Below are positions 56,499-64,000 of a DNA stretch of 64,000 nucleotides, in pieces. Under the pieces are notes generated by a model. The model made no database searches. It was given only the letters and a program-made list of their open reading frames with translations, and was not told where the DNA came from. The position numbers were made by a program, and so were the translations under genes. This DNA comes from JAJTHB01 sp033763775 (GTDB lineage: Bacteria; Pseudomonadota; Alphaproteobacteria; Rickettsiales; SXRF01): positions 171,095 through 235,094 of the forward strand of contig JANRJW010000014.1 in the NCBI GenBank assembly GCA_033763775.1, given 5' to 3'. Position 1 is the first letter of the stretch; each line of letters begins with the position of its first letter.

Positions 56499-57641
56499 AT
56501 GACCATGAACCTCAAAACCCCACTTCACGCAGAGCATGTCGCGCTTGGCGCTAAAATGTGCCCGTTTGCCGGCTATGACATGCCGATTCAATATGCGCTG
56601 GGCGTGATCAAGGAACATGAATGGACACGCGAGCATGTAGGCGCCTTTGATGTCTCGCACATGGGGCAGGCATGGGTGAGGGGCGTGGGCGCCGCTGAAT
56701 TTTTCGGGCGCATCACCCCATCCTCTTTTCTGAAAACGCCGCATAGCCGCGCGAAATATACCGTGCTGACAAATGATAAGGGCGGCATTATTGATGATCT
56801 GATCATCACCCGCGAAAGTGATGAGACATTTTTTGTGGTGTTCAATGCCGGCCGCAAAGAGGTCGATATCGCGTGGTTCAAACAGCAGCTGCCCGCTGGT
56901 GTGAGCTTTGAATTCTTAAGCGATCAGGCGCTCATCGCGCTGCAAGGCCCAAAAGCCGAAGAAGTGCTCGTGCGCGAGATGGCCGATATCGGGCTGCGCG
57001 CCATGCCCTACATGACGATGAAACAATCGAGCTGGAAAAACACTCCGGTTATCATCAGCCGCCTTGGCTATACCGGTGAAGATGGGTTTGAGATTAGTGT
57101 GCCTGCGCCTCAGGCCGTGGCGCTCTGGCGCGCGCTGCTTGCGCACGAGGAAGTAAAGCCTATTGGTCTTGCCGCTCGCGATAGCTTACGCATGGAGATG
57201 GGCTACCCGCTCTATGGCCATGATCTGGATGAATCCACCACGCCCGTGGAAGCGAGCCTCAGCTGGGTGATGAGCAAGGGACATGGCGGGTTTATTGGTC
57301 AGGCAAATATCGCAAGCGAGCCTGCAAGAAAACGCGTCGGCATTAAACTCACCGAGCCCGGCATTGCCCGTGAAGGCGCTGCGATTTTCTGCGGCGAAGA
57401 CAAGATCGGCACGCTCACCAGCGGCGGCTTCTCGCCGACGCTGAAAATGGCAATTGGCCAGGGCTATGTCGCTGCCAATCACGCTCAGGAAGGAAAGCCG
57501 GTCGCGGTTGAAGTGCGCGGCAAAAAAATCGCAGGCGAGATCACCCCGCTTGCTTTCCTGACTCCTAAAACCAAATCATCCATTTTATCCCCTCTCCCCT
57601 CTGGGGAGAGAGATAGGGTGAGGGGTGGTGCAACGAATTAA
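56499..57641 (+). CDS. gcvT: Aminomethyltransferase (glycine cleavage T protein)
   Basis: Transfers the aminomethyl carbon from H protein to tetrahydrofolate. LHAEHVALGAKMCPFAGYDMPIQY at the N-terminus, DVSHMGQAWVRG, the catalytic Asp region, SRLGYTGEDGFEISVP and GLAARDSLRMEMGYPLYGHDLDE. 380 aa. After GEITPLAFL the usual C-terminal end is missing and replaced by about 20 residues (SILSPLPSGERDRVRGG) read from a family B repeat. No glycine riboswitch is apparent upstream. First gene of gcvT-gcvH-gcvPA-gcvPB. Confidence 0.95.
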   Translation: MTMNLKTPLHAEHVALGAKMCPFAGYDMPIQYALGVIKEHEWTREHVGAFDVSHMGQAWVRGVGAAEFFGRITPSSFLKTPHSRAKYTVLTNDKGGIIDDLIITRESDETFFVVFNAGRKEVDIAWFKQQLPAGVSFEFLSDQALIALQGPKAEEVLVREMADIGLRAMPYMTMKQSSWKNTPVIISRLGYTGEDGFEISVPAPQAVALWRALLAHEEVKPIGLAARDSLRMEMGYPLYGHDLDESTTPVEASLSWVMSKGHGGFIGQANIASEPARKRVGIKLTEPGIAREGAAIFCGEDKIGTLTSGGFSPTLKMAIGQGYVAANHAQEGKPVAVEVRGKKIAGEITPLAFLTPKTKSSILSPLPSGERDRVRGGATN

Positions 57642-57707
57642 CCCTCACAAATTGATCATATGACCCTCACCCAACCCTCTCCCTAGAAGGGAGAGGGCTA
57701 AGTAAGA
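57585..57707. repeat. Family B palindromic repeat supplying the gcvT C-terminus
   Basis: CCCCTCTCCCCTCTGGGGAGAGAG, TAGGGTGAGGGG, a centre, CCCTCACCCAACC, then CTCTCCCTAGAAGGGAGAG. The left half is inside gcvT and carries its last codons; the rest separates it from gcvH. Confidence 0.85.
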
Positions 57708-57720
57708 AAGGAAAAGAAAT

Positions 57721-58101
57721 ATGGCTAATGTTCCAGCAAATCTCAAATATACCGAGCAACATGAATGGCTGTCGCTGGAAGGCGATGTCGCGACCATGGG
57801 CATCACTGACTATGCGCAGGGCGCGCTCGGCGATGTGGTGTTCATTGAACTGCCGGCCGTGGGACGCAAGGTGAAGCAGGGTGAGTCGTTTGTGGTGGTG
57901 GAATCAGTGAAAGCTGCCAGCGATGTCTATGCCCCGGTATCGGGCGAGGTGGTGGAAGTCAACAGTGCGCTTAGTTCTGCACCCGAAATAATTAACCAGC
58001 AGCCTTACGCCGGCGGATGGATTTGTAAGATGAAGGTATCGGATAAAAATGAAATCGCGAAATTATTGGAGTCTGTGAATTATGAAAAGCTGGTGGCTTG
58101 A
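57721..58101 (+). CDS. gcvH: Glycine cleavage system H protein
   Basis: Lipoylated shuttle of the glycine cleavage system. 126 aa: NLKYTEQHEWLSLEGDVATMGITDYAQ, then the lipoyl-Lys motif VVVESVKAASDVYAPVSGEV (Lys about 64) and the C-terminal GGWICKMKVSDK. Lies between gcvT and gcvPA with repeats in both gaps. Lipoyl oxidation by E3 (lpdA, this window) closes the cycle. Confidence 0.97.
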   Translation: MANVPANLKYTEQHEWLSLEGDVATMGITDYAQGALGDVVFIELPAVGRKVKQGESFVVVESVKAASDVYAPVSGEVVEVNSALSSAPEIINQQPYAGGWICKMKVSDKNEIAKLLESVNYEKLVA

Positions 58102-58223
58102 TGGCCGTCATCCCGGAAAATTTTGTAGTAGCAAAATTTGTCCGGGATCCAGAAAAGAAAAATGTCAGGAGACATTTTTCGTCACAAACAAAAACTGGAT
58201 CCCCGCTTTCGCGGGGATGACAA
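58102..58223. repeat. Nested family C palindromes between gcvH and gcvPA
   Basis: GTCATCCCGG...CCGGGATCCAG, then an internal AAAAATGTCAGGAGACATTTTT hairpin, then CTGGATCCCCGCTTTCGCGGGGATGAC. Three hairpins are nested into one dyad of about 120 bp. Confidence 0.8.
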
Positions 58224-58234
58224 AAGGATAGGTT

Positions 58235-59545
58235 ATGCGTTATCTTCCGCTCACCCCCCACGACCGCGCTGAAATGCTAAGTGCCATCGGCGTGGAATCT
58301 GTCGATGCCTTTTACCAAAATGTGCCTAAGGCGGCGCGCAGAAAAGAGCTGCTTGATTTGCCGCTGCATCAGGGCGAGATCGAGGTGGAAAAAGCCTTGA
58401 GCAGCATGGCGGCAAAAAATCATCCGGCGGCGAGCGGGCCATTTTTCCTCGGCGCTGGTTGTTATTTTCACCATGTGCCGGCTACCGTGGATCACATCAT
58501 CCAGCGTTCGGAGTTTCTCACTTCCTACACGCCCTATCAGCCGGAAATTTCGCAAGGCACGTTGATGGCGGTGTTTCAGTTCCAGACGATGATTGCGAAC
58601 TTAACCGGTATGGATATCGCCAACGCTTCGATGTATGATGGCGCGACCGCGACTGCTGAGGCCGTGCTGATGGCGCGGCGCATTACCAGTCGCCCGAACA
58701 TTCATATTCATGGCGCGCTGCATCCCGAATATCGCGAGGTGATTGAAACCTACATTCGTAATTATCCGGAAATGAAGGTGACCTCCGGCGCGCCGGACGG
58801 AAATAGCTCCTGCGTGATTGTGCAAACGCCTGATTTCCATGGTGTGCCGCAGCAGCTGGAAGCGCTGCGTAAAGAATGCAGTGAAAGCGGCGCGCTGCTT
58901 ATTGTGGTGGTGACTGAGATTTTATCACTGGGCTTGCTGCCGCCGCCCAGCCTTGCCGATATCGTGGTGGGCGAGGCGCAATCGATTGGCGTGGGCATGA
59001 GCTTTGGCGGCCCGCATCTGGGCTTTTTTGCCTGCCGCAAGGATTTTCTGCGCCAGATGCCAGGCCGCCTCTGCGGCGAGACAGTGGATAAAGATGGCCG
59101 CCGCGGCTATGTACTGACATTATCCACGCGCGAGCAGCATATCCGCCGCGAAAAAGCGACCTCCAACATCTGCACCAATCAAGGCCTGTTTGCGCTCGCT
59201 TTCACCATCCATATGAGCCTCTTGGGCGAAATTGGCTTCAAGCAACTCGCACGCCTGAACCATGAGCGCGCCTGCATGCTGGCAGACAGGCTTTCCAAGG
59301 TGAAAAACCTGCAAGTGAGCGGTGCCCCATTCTTCAATGAATTTGTGGTTGAGCTACCCGTTTCTGCTAAAGAAACGGTGGATAAGCTGGCGGCGCGCGG
59401 CATCATCGCAGGGTTGCCGCTGGAAGGCGGCAAGCTGCTGGTTGCTGCCACCGAAATGACCAGTGAACAGGATATTGAAATTTTTGCCGGTGCGCTGGAA
59501 GAAATCTGCAGCGCAAGCAAGCTGCGCCAGAAGGAGGTTGCGTAA
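58235..59545 (+). CDS. gcvPA: Glycine dehydrogenase (decarboxylating), subunit 1
   Basis: N-terminal half of the P protein in its split form; forms with GcvPB the PLP-dependent decarboxylase of the glycine cleavage system. FLGAGCYFHHVPATVDHI, ISQGTLMAVFQFQTMIANLTGMDIANASMYDGATA and GMSFGGPHLGFFACR are family signatures. 436 aa. No PLP-lysine is expected in this subunit. The stop overlaps the gcvPB start by 1 base. Confidence 0.96.
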   Translation: MRYLPLTPHDRAEMLSAIGVESVDAFYQNVPKAARRKELLDLPLHQGEIEVEKALSSMAAKNHPAASGPFFLGAGCYFHHVPATVDHIIQRSEFLTSYTPYQPEISQGTLMAVFQFQTMIANLTGMDIANASMYDGATATAEAVLMARRITSRPNIHIHGALHPEYREVIETYIRNYPEMKVTSGAPDGNSSCVIVQTPDFHGVPQQLEALRKECSESGALLIVVVTEILSLGLLPPPSLADIVVGEAQSIGVGMSFGGPHLGFFACRKDFLRQMPGRLCGETVDKDGRRGYVLTLSTREQHIRREKATSNICTNQGLFALAFTIHMSLLGEIGFKQLARLNHERACMLADRLSKVKNLQVSGAPFFNEFVVELPVSAKETVDKLAARGIIAGLPLEGGKLLVAATEMTSEQDIEIFAGALEEICSASKLRQKEVA

Positions 59546-61014
59546 TGTCTGCCCAGTCGCTTTCTAAAGGCCGCGGCCTGAATGTCGAAGAAAACCTGCT
59601 CTATGAAAAAGGCACGCATGGTGCCTGCGGCGTTGATCTGCCGGAGCCGAAAGGCCTTGCGCTTCGCACCGGTCAGAAGCCGCGCGAGCAGGTGGGGCTG
59701 CCGGAAGTGAGCGAGCCGCAAGTGGTGCGCCATTTTGTGCGTCTTTCCAAAATGAATTACGCGATTGATATGGGGCTGTACCCGCTCGGCTCCTGCACCA
59801 TGAAACACAACCCGCGCCTGAACGAAAAGATTGCGCGTCATCCCGGCTTTGCGAATATTCATCCGCTGCAACCGCAGTCCACCGTGCAAGGCGCGCTGGA
59901 GCTGATGCACACGCTGGAGCAGTGGCTGGCCACCGTTTCCGGCCTGCCGCATGTGACACTCAATCCCGCTGCCGGCGCGCATGGGGAATTTGCTGGCATC
60001 ATGACCATTCGCCGCGCCCATGAAGCCAAGGGCAGGGCGCGCAAAATCGTACTCGTGCCCGACAGCGCGCATGGCACCAATCCGGCGACCGCTGTTGCTT
60101 GTGGCTATGACACGAAAACCATCCCCTCCGGCAAAGATGGCACGGTGGATTTAGACGCCTTCAAAAACGCGATGAGCGATGAAGTGGCGGCGATCATGCT
60201 CACCAACCCGAACACCTGCGGCGTGTTTGAGCCAAACGCCAAAGAAATCGCTGATATTCTGCACAAGGCCGGCGCGTATTTTTATTGCGATGGCGCGAAT
60301 TTCAACGCGCTGGTTGGCCGCGTGCGCCCGGCGGATTTCGGCGTGGATGTGATGCATTTCAACCTGCATAAAACCTTCTCCACCCCGCATGGCGGCGGTG
60401 GCCCGGGCTGCGGCCCGATTGCCGTATCGGCAGAGCTTGGCCCGTATCTTCCGGTGCCGAAAGTGGTGAAAGATAAGGACGGCTATCGCTTTATTAAAGA
60501 AGACAAAAACAGCATCGGCCGTCTGAAAGGGTTTAACGGCCAGTTCGGTATGATGGTGCGCGCGCTTTCCTACATGATGTCGCACGGCGCGGATGGCCTG
60601 CGTCAGGTGGCTGAAGATGCGGTTTTAAACGCCAACTATGTACTCAGCCAGCTGAAAGATCTCTACCATGTGCCATTTGCCGGCACGTGCATGCATGAGT
60701 GCCTGCTTTCCGACAAATTCCAGAAGGAAAAAGGCATCACCACGGGTGAAATCGCCAAAACACTGATCGAGCATGGCATCCACCCGATGACGGTGTATTT
60801 CCCGCTGGTGGTGCAAGGCGCGATGCTGATTGAGCCGACCGAAACCGAAACCAAGGCGTCGCTGGATCATTTCATCGCGGTGATGCGCGAGATTGCTGAA
60901 AAAACCGCCACGGGCGATGTGGAAGAAATGAAGCAGAACCCGGTGAGCAGCCCGCGCAAACGCCTCGATGAGGTGCGCGCCGCGAAAAACCCAGTGCTGA
61001 AATGGGTGGGCTGA
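59545..61014 (+). CDS. gcvPB: Glycine dehydrogenase (decarboxylating), subunit 2
   Basis: C-terminal half of the split P protein, with the PLP-binding Lys in MHFNLHKTFSTPHGGGGPGCG (about 276). LYPLGSCTMKHNPRLNEKIA, NPAAGAHGEFAGIMTIRRAH and VPDSAHGTNPATAVACGY are present. 489 aa, standard. Begins on the last base of gcvPA, so the two subunits are translationally coupled. Confidence 0.97.
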   Translation: MSAQSLSKGRGLNVEENLLYEKGTHGACGVDLPEPKGLALRTGQKPREQVGLPEVSEPQVVRHFVRLSKMNYAIDMGLYPLGSCTMKHNPRLNEKIARHPGFANIHPLQPQSTVQGALELMHTLEQWLATVSGLPHVTLNPAAGAHGEFAGIMTIRRAHEAKGRARKIVLVPDSAHGTNPATAVACGYDTKTIPSGKDGTVDLDAFKNAMSDEVAAIMLTNPNTCGVFEPNAKEIADILHKAGAYFYCDGANFNALVGRVRPADFGVDVMHFNLHKTFSTPHGGGGPGCGPIAVSAELGPYLPVPKVVKDKDGYRFIKEDKNSIGRLKGFNGQFGMMVRALSYMMSHGADGLRQVAEDAVLNANYVLSQLKDLYHVPFAGTCMHECLLSDKFQKEKGITTGEIAKTLIEHGIHPMTVYFPLVVQGAMLIEPTETETKASLDHFIAVMREIAEKTATGDVEEMKQNPVSSPRKRLDEVRAAKNPVLKWVG

Positions 61015-61052
61015 CGTCATCCCCGACGGCGCCAAGCGCCGCCGAGGATGAC
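61015..61052. repeat. Family C-like palindrome after gcvPB
   Basis: GTCATCCCCGACGGCGCCAAGCGCCGCCGAGGATGAC forms a nested hairpin (GGCG/CGCC core) directly after the gcvPB stop. It may serve as a terminator although no T-tract follows. Confidence 0.65.
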
Positions 61053-61078
61053 CCAACAAATTAGCCAAAGCTTAACTA

Positions 61079-61106
61079 TTGGATTGTACCCTAAGCGGGT
61101 TATGCT
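61079..61106 (+). promoter_or_regulatory. Candidate promoter of the hybrid kinase gene
   Basis: TTGGAT and TATGCT are spaced 16 bases, ending 21 bases before the ATG at 61128. Both hexamers are only partial matches. Confidence 0.3.
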
Positions 61107-61127
61107 CGCCCTAGTTGTGCACCGCCG

Positions 61128-63503
61128 ATGATTGCCTCGCTTTTCCAGCGCTCGCTGGCGCGGCGCATGATCTCCTATTTTGTGGATCTCAACCTGCTGA
61201 TCTTTTTTCTCTGCGGGTTTGGCGCGTATTATTACATCGACCAGCAGCTGCATGACATGCTGGAGAAGCGCGCGCGCAGCCTGATGGTCTCGCTGGCTTC
61301 GCAGCTTCAAGCCGGCGGTGAAATTAAAGCACTGCGTCACATGACTGAGCAGCTGTCCCATCAGCCGGATGTGATTTATGTGCTGGTCATCGGTGAGCAG
61401 ACGGACGGTAACCTGACGGTGCTGGCCGCCAGCGAGCCGTCATGGCAGGGGCTTGCTGCCGAGGATATTCCGCTGCACGCCCATGCGCTTGAAGATGTCC
61501 GCGCCTCACTGGCGGGCAATAGTACCATCTATCATGAACATGAACAGCTGCAGATTGTGGATCTAACACAGCCGGTTTCGCTGCCTGCGCACGGCCAGCA
61601 GCCCGTCATGCGCGCGAGCGTGCATCTGGCGCTTGATACCTCGGCGCTGCATAATTCGCTGCGCCGCGACATTGTGCTGATCTGTGTGGTACTGTTTGCT
61701 ATTATTATCGCCAAGCTCGCGGCCATTTATATACTGATGCGGCGGCATATTTTCAGACCCGTTTTGCACCTGCGCGATGTGATGCGCCAGCGCACACAGG
61801 GTGATAAAACGGCCTTTGCCAACCTGCCTAGCCAGAATGAAATCGGCGAACTTGCCCACTCGCTGAACGTGATGATCGAAAGTCAGGCCGCGAGCGAAAA
61901 CAAGCTGCGCACGGTGATGAACACCATCGCCGATGGTATCATCATCACCAGTGCCAGCGGCGATATTCTTGGCTTTACCCCGGCGGCAGAAAAAATATTT
62001 GGCTATCAGGCGGAGGAGGTGATCGGAAAAAATGTTGCCTTGCTGATGGGCCCGCGAGATGCACAGCGGCACCACGATTACATGGCGAAATATGAGCCTG
62101 ACGGTAAATCAAGAATCATAGGCACAAGCCGCACCCTTGAGGGGCGCCGCCGAGATGGTACGTTATTTCCGATGGATCTCACCATCAGTTCCACGACCAT
62201 TGGCGCCGACAGGATTTTTGTTGGCATCACCCGCGATGCCACTGCACGAATACAGGCGGAAAATAAGCTGGCGAGCTTTGCTTCAGCGCTGGAGCTGAAA
62301 AATATTGAGCTGGCGATTGCTAAGAATGAAGCGGAAAAAGTCACGCAGCAGAAAAGCCAGTTTCTTGCGAACATGAGCCACGAGATTCGCACCCCGATGA
62401 ACGCGATTGTTGGCATGGGCCAGCTGCTTGGTGACACACCGCAAAGCCCTGAGCAGAAGCACTACACAGAAACTATTCTTCGCTCTTCGCAGCATCTGCT
62501 GGAGCTGATCAACGATATTCTCGACCTATCAAAAATCGAGGCTGGCAAGCTGGTGCTGGATGAGGTGGAAACCTCGCTGCACAGCATGTTCGAGAATATC
62601 TGCGCCGCGTATCGCCCGCAGCTGCGCGGCAAGCCGGTTAGCTTATCGCTGAGCATTGATAGCTGCGTGCCGAAAACTGGTGTGGTGGATCCGATCCGCC
62701 TGAATCAGATTATCACCAACCTGTTATCAAACGCCGTTAAATTCACGCAGCAAGGTGATATTATAGTGCGCGCCAGCTGTGAACCAGCATTGCTGGATGT
62801 TCAGCCCGGCGAATGGATGCTGAGGATCTCTGTTCAGGATACCGGCATTGGCATTTCAGCCGGAGCGCAAAGCCGTATCTTTGAAAAATTCACCCAGGCC
62901 GATAGCTCGACCACGCGCCACTATGGCGGTACTGGCCTTGGCCTTGCTATCTGCAAGGAGCTGGTCGCCGTGATGGGCGGCGACATTGGTGTGGAAAGTG
63001 AGCCGGGCACAGGATCTACTTTCTGGTTTACGGTGCGCGTGAAGCCCGCCGCCAGAGGGCAGCAGGTGTTGGGCGATGCCGCTGAGCCCGATGCCGCTGC
63101 TAAGAATTTCAGCGGCATGCGTGTGCTGCTGGCGGAGGATAATCCCGTCAACCGTGAGATTGTCCGTATCATGCTGGAAAAGCTCGGTTGCAATGTTGCC
63201 CTTGCAACCAACGGTCAGGAGGCGGTCGACCATGTGAAAGCCCATTCCGGCGTGGATGTGATCATCATGGATTGTCAGATGCCGGTGATGGATGGCTATG
63301 AGGCGGCGCGGCAGATCGCTGCCATGAAATCGCGCGGGGAGGTGGGGGATGTGCCGATCATCGCGCTCACCGCCAACGCCATGAGCGGCGACCGAGAACT
63401 TTGTCTGGAGGCCGGAATGCAGGACTATCTGGCCAAACCGCTGCAGCGCGAAGATCTCGCGGTGATGCTGGCGCGCTGGCGAGGCAAACGACATACGGCT
63501 TGA
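61128..63503 (+). CDS. Hybrid sensor histidine kinase/response regulator
   Basis: 791 aa inner-membrane kinase. Membrane segments at about 18-40 and 183-206 bracket a periplasmic sensor of about 140 residues. HAMP (about 207-260), PAS (about 262-375, TIADGIIITSASGDILGF and GFTPAAEKIFGYQAEEVIGK), HisKA with the His in FLANMSHEIRTPMNAIVGMG (about 415), ATPase with NLLSNAVKFT, DTGIGISAGAQ and GGTGLGLAICKEL, and a C-terminal receiver with the Asp in VIIMDCQMPVMDGYEA (about 715). No HPt domain is in the protein and no HPt or regulator gene is near. Signal unknown. Confidence 0.93.
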   Translation: MIASLFQRSLARRMISYFVDLNLLIFFLCGFGAYYYIDQQLHDMLEKRARSLMVSLASQLQAGGEIKALRHMTEQLSHQPDVIYVLVIGEQTDGNLTVLAASEPSWQGLAAEDIPLHAHALEDVRASLAGNSTIYHEHEQLQIVDLTQPVSLPAHGQQPVMRASVHLALDTSALHNSLRRDIVLICVVLFAIIIAKLAAIYILMRRHIFRPVLHLRDVMRQRTQGDKTAFANLPSQNEIGELAHSLNVMIESQAASENKLRTVMNTIADGIIITSASGDILGFTPAAEKIFGYQAEEVIGKNVALLMGPRDAQRHHDYMAKYEPDGKSRIIGTSRTLEGRRRDGTLFPMDLTISSTTIGADRIFVGITRDATARIQAENKLASFASALELKNIELAIAKNEAEKVTQQKSQFLANMSHEIRTPMNAIVGMGQLLGDTPQSPEQKHYTETILRSSQHLLELINDILDLSKIEAGKLVLDEVETSLHSMFENICAAYRPQLRGKPVSLSLSIDSCVPKTGVVDPIRLNQIITNLLSNAVKFTQQGDIIVRASCEPALLDVQPGEWMLRISVQDTGIGISAGAQSRIFEKFTQADSSTTRHYGGTGLGLAICKELVAVMGGDIGVESEPGTGSTFWFTVRVKPAARGQQVLGDAAEPDAAAKNFSGMRVLLAEDNPVNREIVRIMLEKLGCNVALATNGQEAVDHVKAHSGVDVIIMDCQMPVMDGYEAARQIAAMKSRGEVGDVPIIALTANAMSGDRELCLEAGMQDYLAKPLQREDLAVMLARWRGKRHTA

Positions 63504-63529
63504 CTTATGCTGCAATGGCTGGGCATAAA

Positions 63530-63640
63530 ACGCCAGTTGCGGGTGTAGCCAGTTAGTTTTTCTTACCGAACGTAGTGAGTTAGAAAAACAACTGTCTTCG
63601 GACGAGCGAATGCGAGATCCGGGGATCCCGTTAAGGGTTA
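63530..63640. repeat. Inverted-repeat-rich gap before tRNA-Gly
   Basis: GTTTTTCTTACCGAAC...GTTAGAAAAAC forms a hairpin, and GATCCGGGGATCCCG another. The stretch resembles fragments of the other palindromic families but is not a clear copy. No gene seen. Confidence 0.4.
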
Positions 63641-63646
63641 CGTGAT

Positions 63647-63720
63647 GCGGGTGTAGCTTAGTGGTAAAGCTCCAGCCTTCCAAGCTGGCTATGAGGGTTC
63701 GATTCCCTTCACCCGCTCCA
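63647..63720 (+). tRNA. tRNA-Gly (TCC)
   Basis: Acceptor GCGGGTG pairs with CACCCGC. Anticodon TCC is at 63679-63681 in loop CTTCCAA. D loop AGTGGTAAAG, T loop GTTCGATTC, encoded CCA. 74 nt. It stands upstream of tuf, an arrangement common in bacteria. Confidence 0.96.
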
Positions 63721-63859
63721 TCCTACGCCATCGGCTCACTATTTTTAGAGAGCAGGCGAGCTGCGCATCATCTAGAAATACACTTGCCTCTCCAAAAAAA
63801 AACGCCTACAAGCGTGCCATCTTTTGATCATCATCTATTTTAGCTGAAGGATAATCGTC

Positions 63860-64000
63860 ATGACCAAAGAGAAATTTGACCGCAATAAGCCACACTGCAA
63901 CATTGGCACGATTGGCCACGTTGACCATGGCAAGACGTCGCTGACGGCAGCGATCACGAAGGTGCTGGCAGAAGCTGGCCGCGCGAAATACACGGCGTAT
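63860..64000 (+). CDS. tuf: Elongation factor Tu, 5' part (cut by window end)
   Basis: GTPase that brings aminoacyl-tRNA to the ribosome. The 47 residues present include the start MTKEKFDRNKPHCNIGTIGH and the P-loop GHVDHGKTSL (about 19-28). The rest of the about 395-aa protein is outside the window. AAGGA lies 10 bases before the ATG. Confidence 0.95.
   Translation, partial: MTKEKFDRNKPHCNIGTIGHVDHGKTSLTAAITKVLAEAGRAKYTAY

Overview
The window looks like the origin-proximal part of an alphaproteobacterial chromosome. Three things point there: the gene order rho-hemJ-hemH-hemE / intergenic gap / ppsR-aroE-coaE-dnaQ-secB-tim44-mltA-smr-like, a TCA operon ordered mdh-sucCD-sucAB-lpd, and a ubiquinol-cytochrome c chaperone, a DUF6111 protein and RpoH of alphaproteobacterial type. 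Lipid A/Kdo genes (lpxK, waaA, msbA and an LpxL-like acyltransferase) show a Gram-negative envelope with LPS. I cannot name a genus. Short ankyrin repeats of the kind common in host-associated bacteria and giant viruses, four toxin-antitoxin modules in 28 kb and in-frame palindromic repeats hint at a host-associated or reduced lineage, but this is inference.

Layout. 0.1-5.2 kb: rsmA, gmk, a SCO1/SenC protein with a His-rich insert, an Ala/Pro-rich unknown, a cytochrome bc1 chaperone, rpoH and ohr. 5.2-19.6 kb (minus strand): the TCA block mdh-sucC-sucD-sucA-sucB-lpd, with extra genes at most of its junctions: a lipoprotein between sucC and sucD, an unknown protein and a hicAB pair between sucD and sucA, and a second hicAB pair, an M48 protease, mtgA and a methyltransferase-like gene between sucA and sucB. 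19.7-24.75 kb: vapBC-like pair, rho, hemJ, hemH, hemE. 24.75-25.03 kb: AT-rich gap with several DnaA-box-like 9-mers, read as oriC. Transcription polarity switches there, from almost all minus on the left to mostly plus on the right.

25-37 kb: ppsR, aroE, coaE, dnaQ, an OmpA-like protein, secB, a Tim44-domain protein, mltA, an Smr protein, an OmpR/EnvZ-type pair, DUF6111, two tandem tRNA nucleotidyltransferase-family genes, a PhoB-type regulator and yciB. 37.6-48 kb: PemK-type toxin-antitoxin, purD, xseA, then the lipid A/Kdo/MsbA cluster and pmbA. 48-56 kb: unknown membrane protein, TAXI binding protein, ribA, a receiver-less winged-helix regulator overlapping rlmN, an ankyrin/PcfJ-like protein, a TfoX C-terminal-domain protein and an MFS transporter. 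56-64 kb: tRNA-Tyr, tRNA-Leu, a perfect parS site, gcvT-gcvH-gcvPA-gcvPB, a hybrid histidine kinase, tRNA-Gly and the start of tuf.

The most unusual signals are: (1) the first hicAB pair sits exactly between two copies of the sucA 3' end that share frame and stop position but differ in sequence, as after site-specific insertion of a cassette that brings its own gene end; (2) several palindromic repeat families that not only fill intergenic gaps but are translated in frame inside purD, xseA, sucA and sucB and form the C-termini of gcvT and lpxK; (3) a repeat of 9-bp units placed at start or stop codons of rsmA, rpoH, hemH/hemJ and purD/xseA; (4) oriC and a canonical parS about 31 kb apart; (5) tandem nucleotidyltransferases, each lacking part of the usual CCA-enzyme motif set. 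No gap over 300 bases lacks a gene. The longest is the oriC region; the next (28600-28838, upstream of the ompA-like gene and downstream of secB) shows only a candidate promoter.
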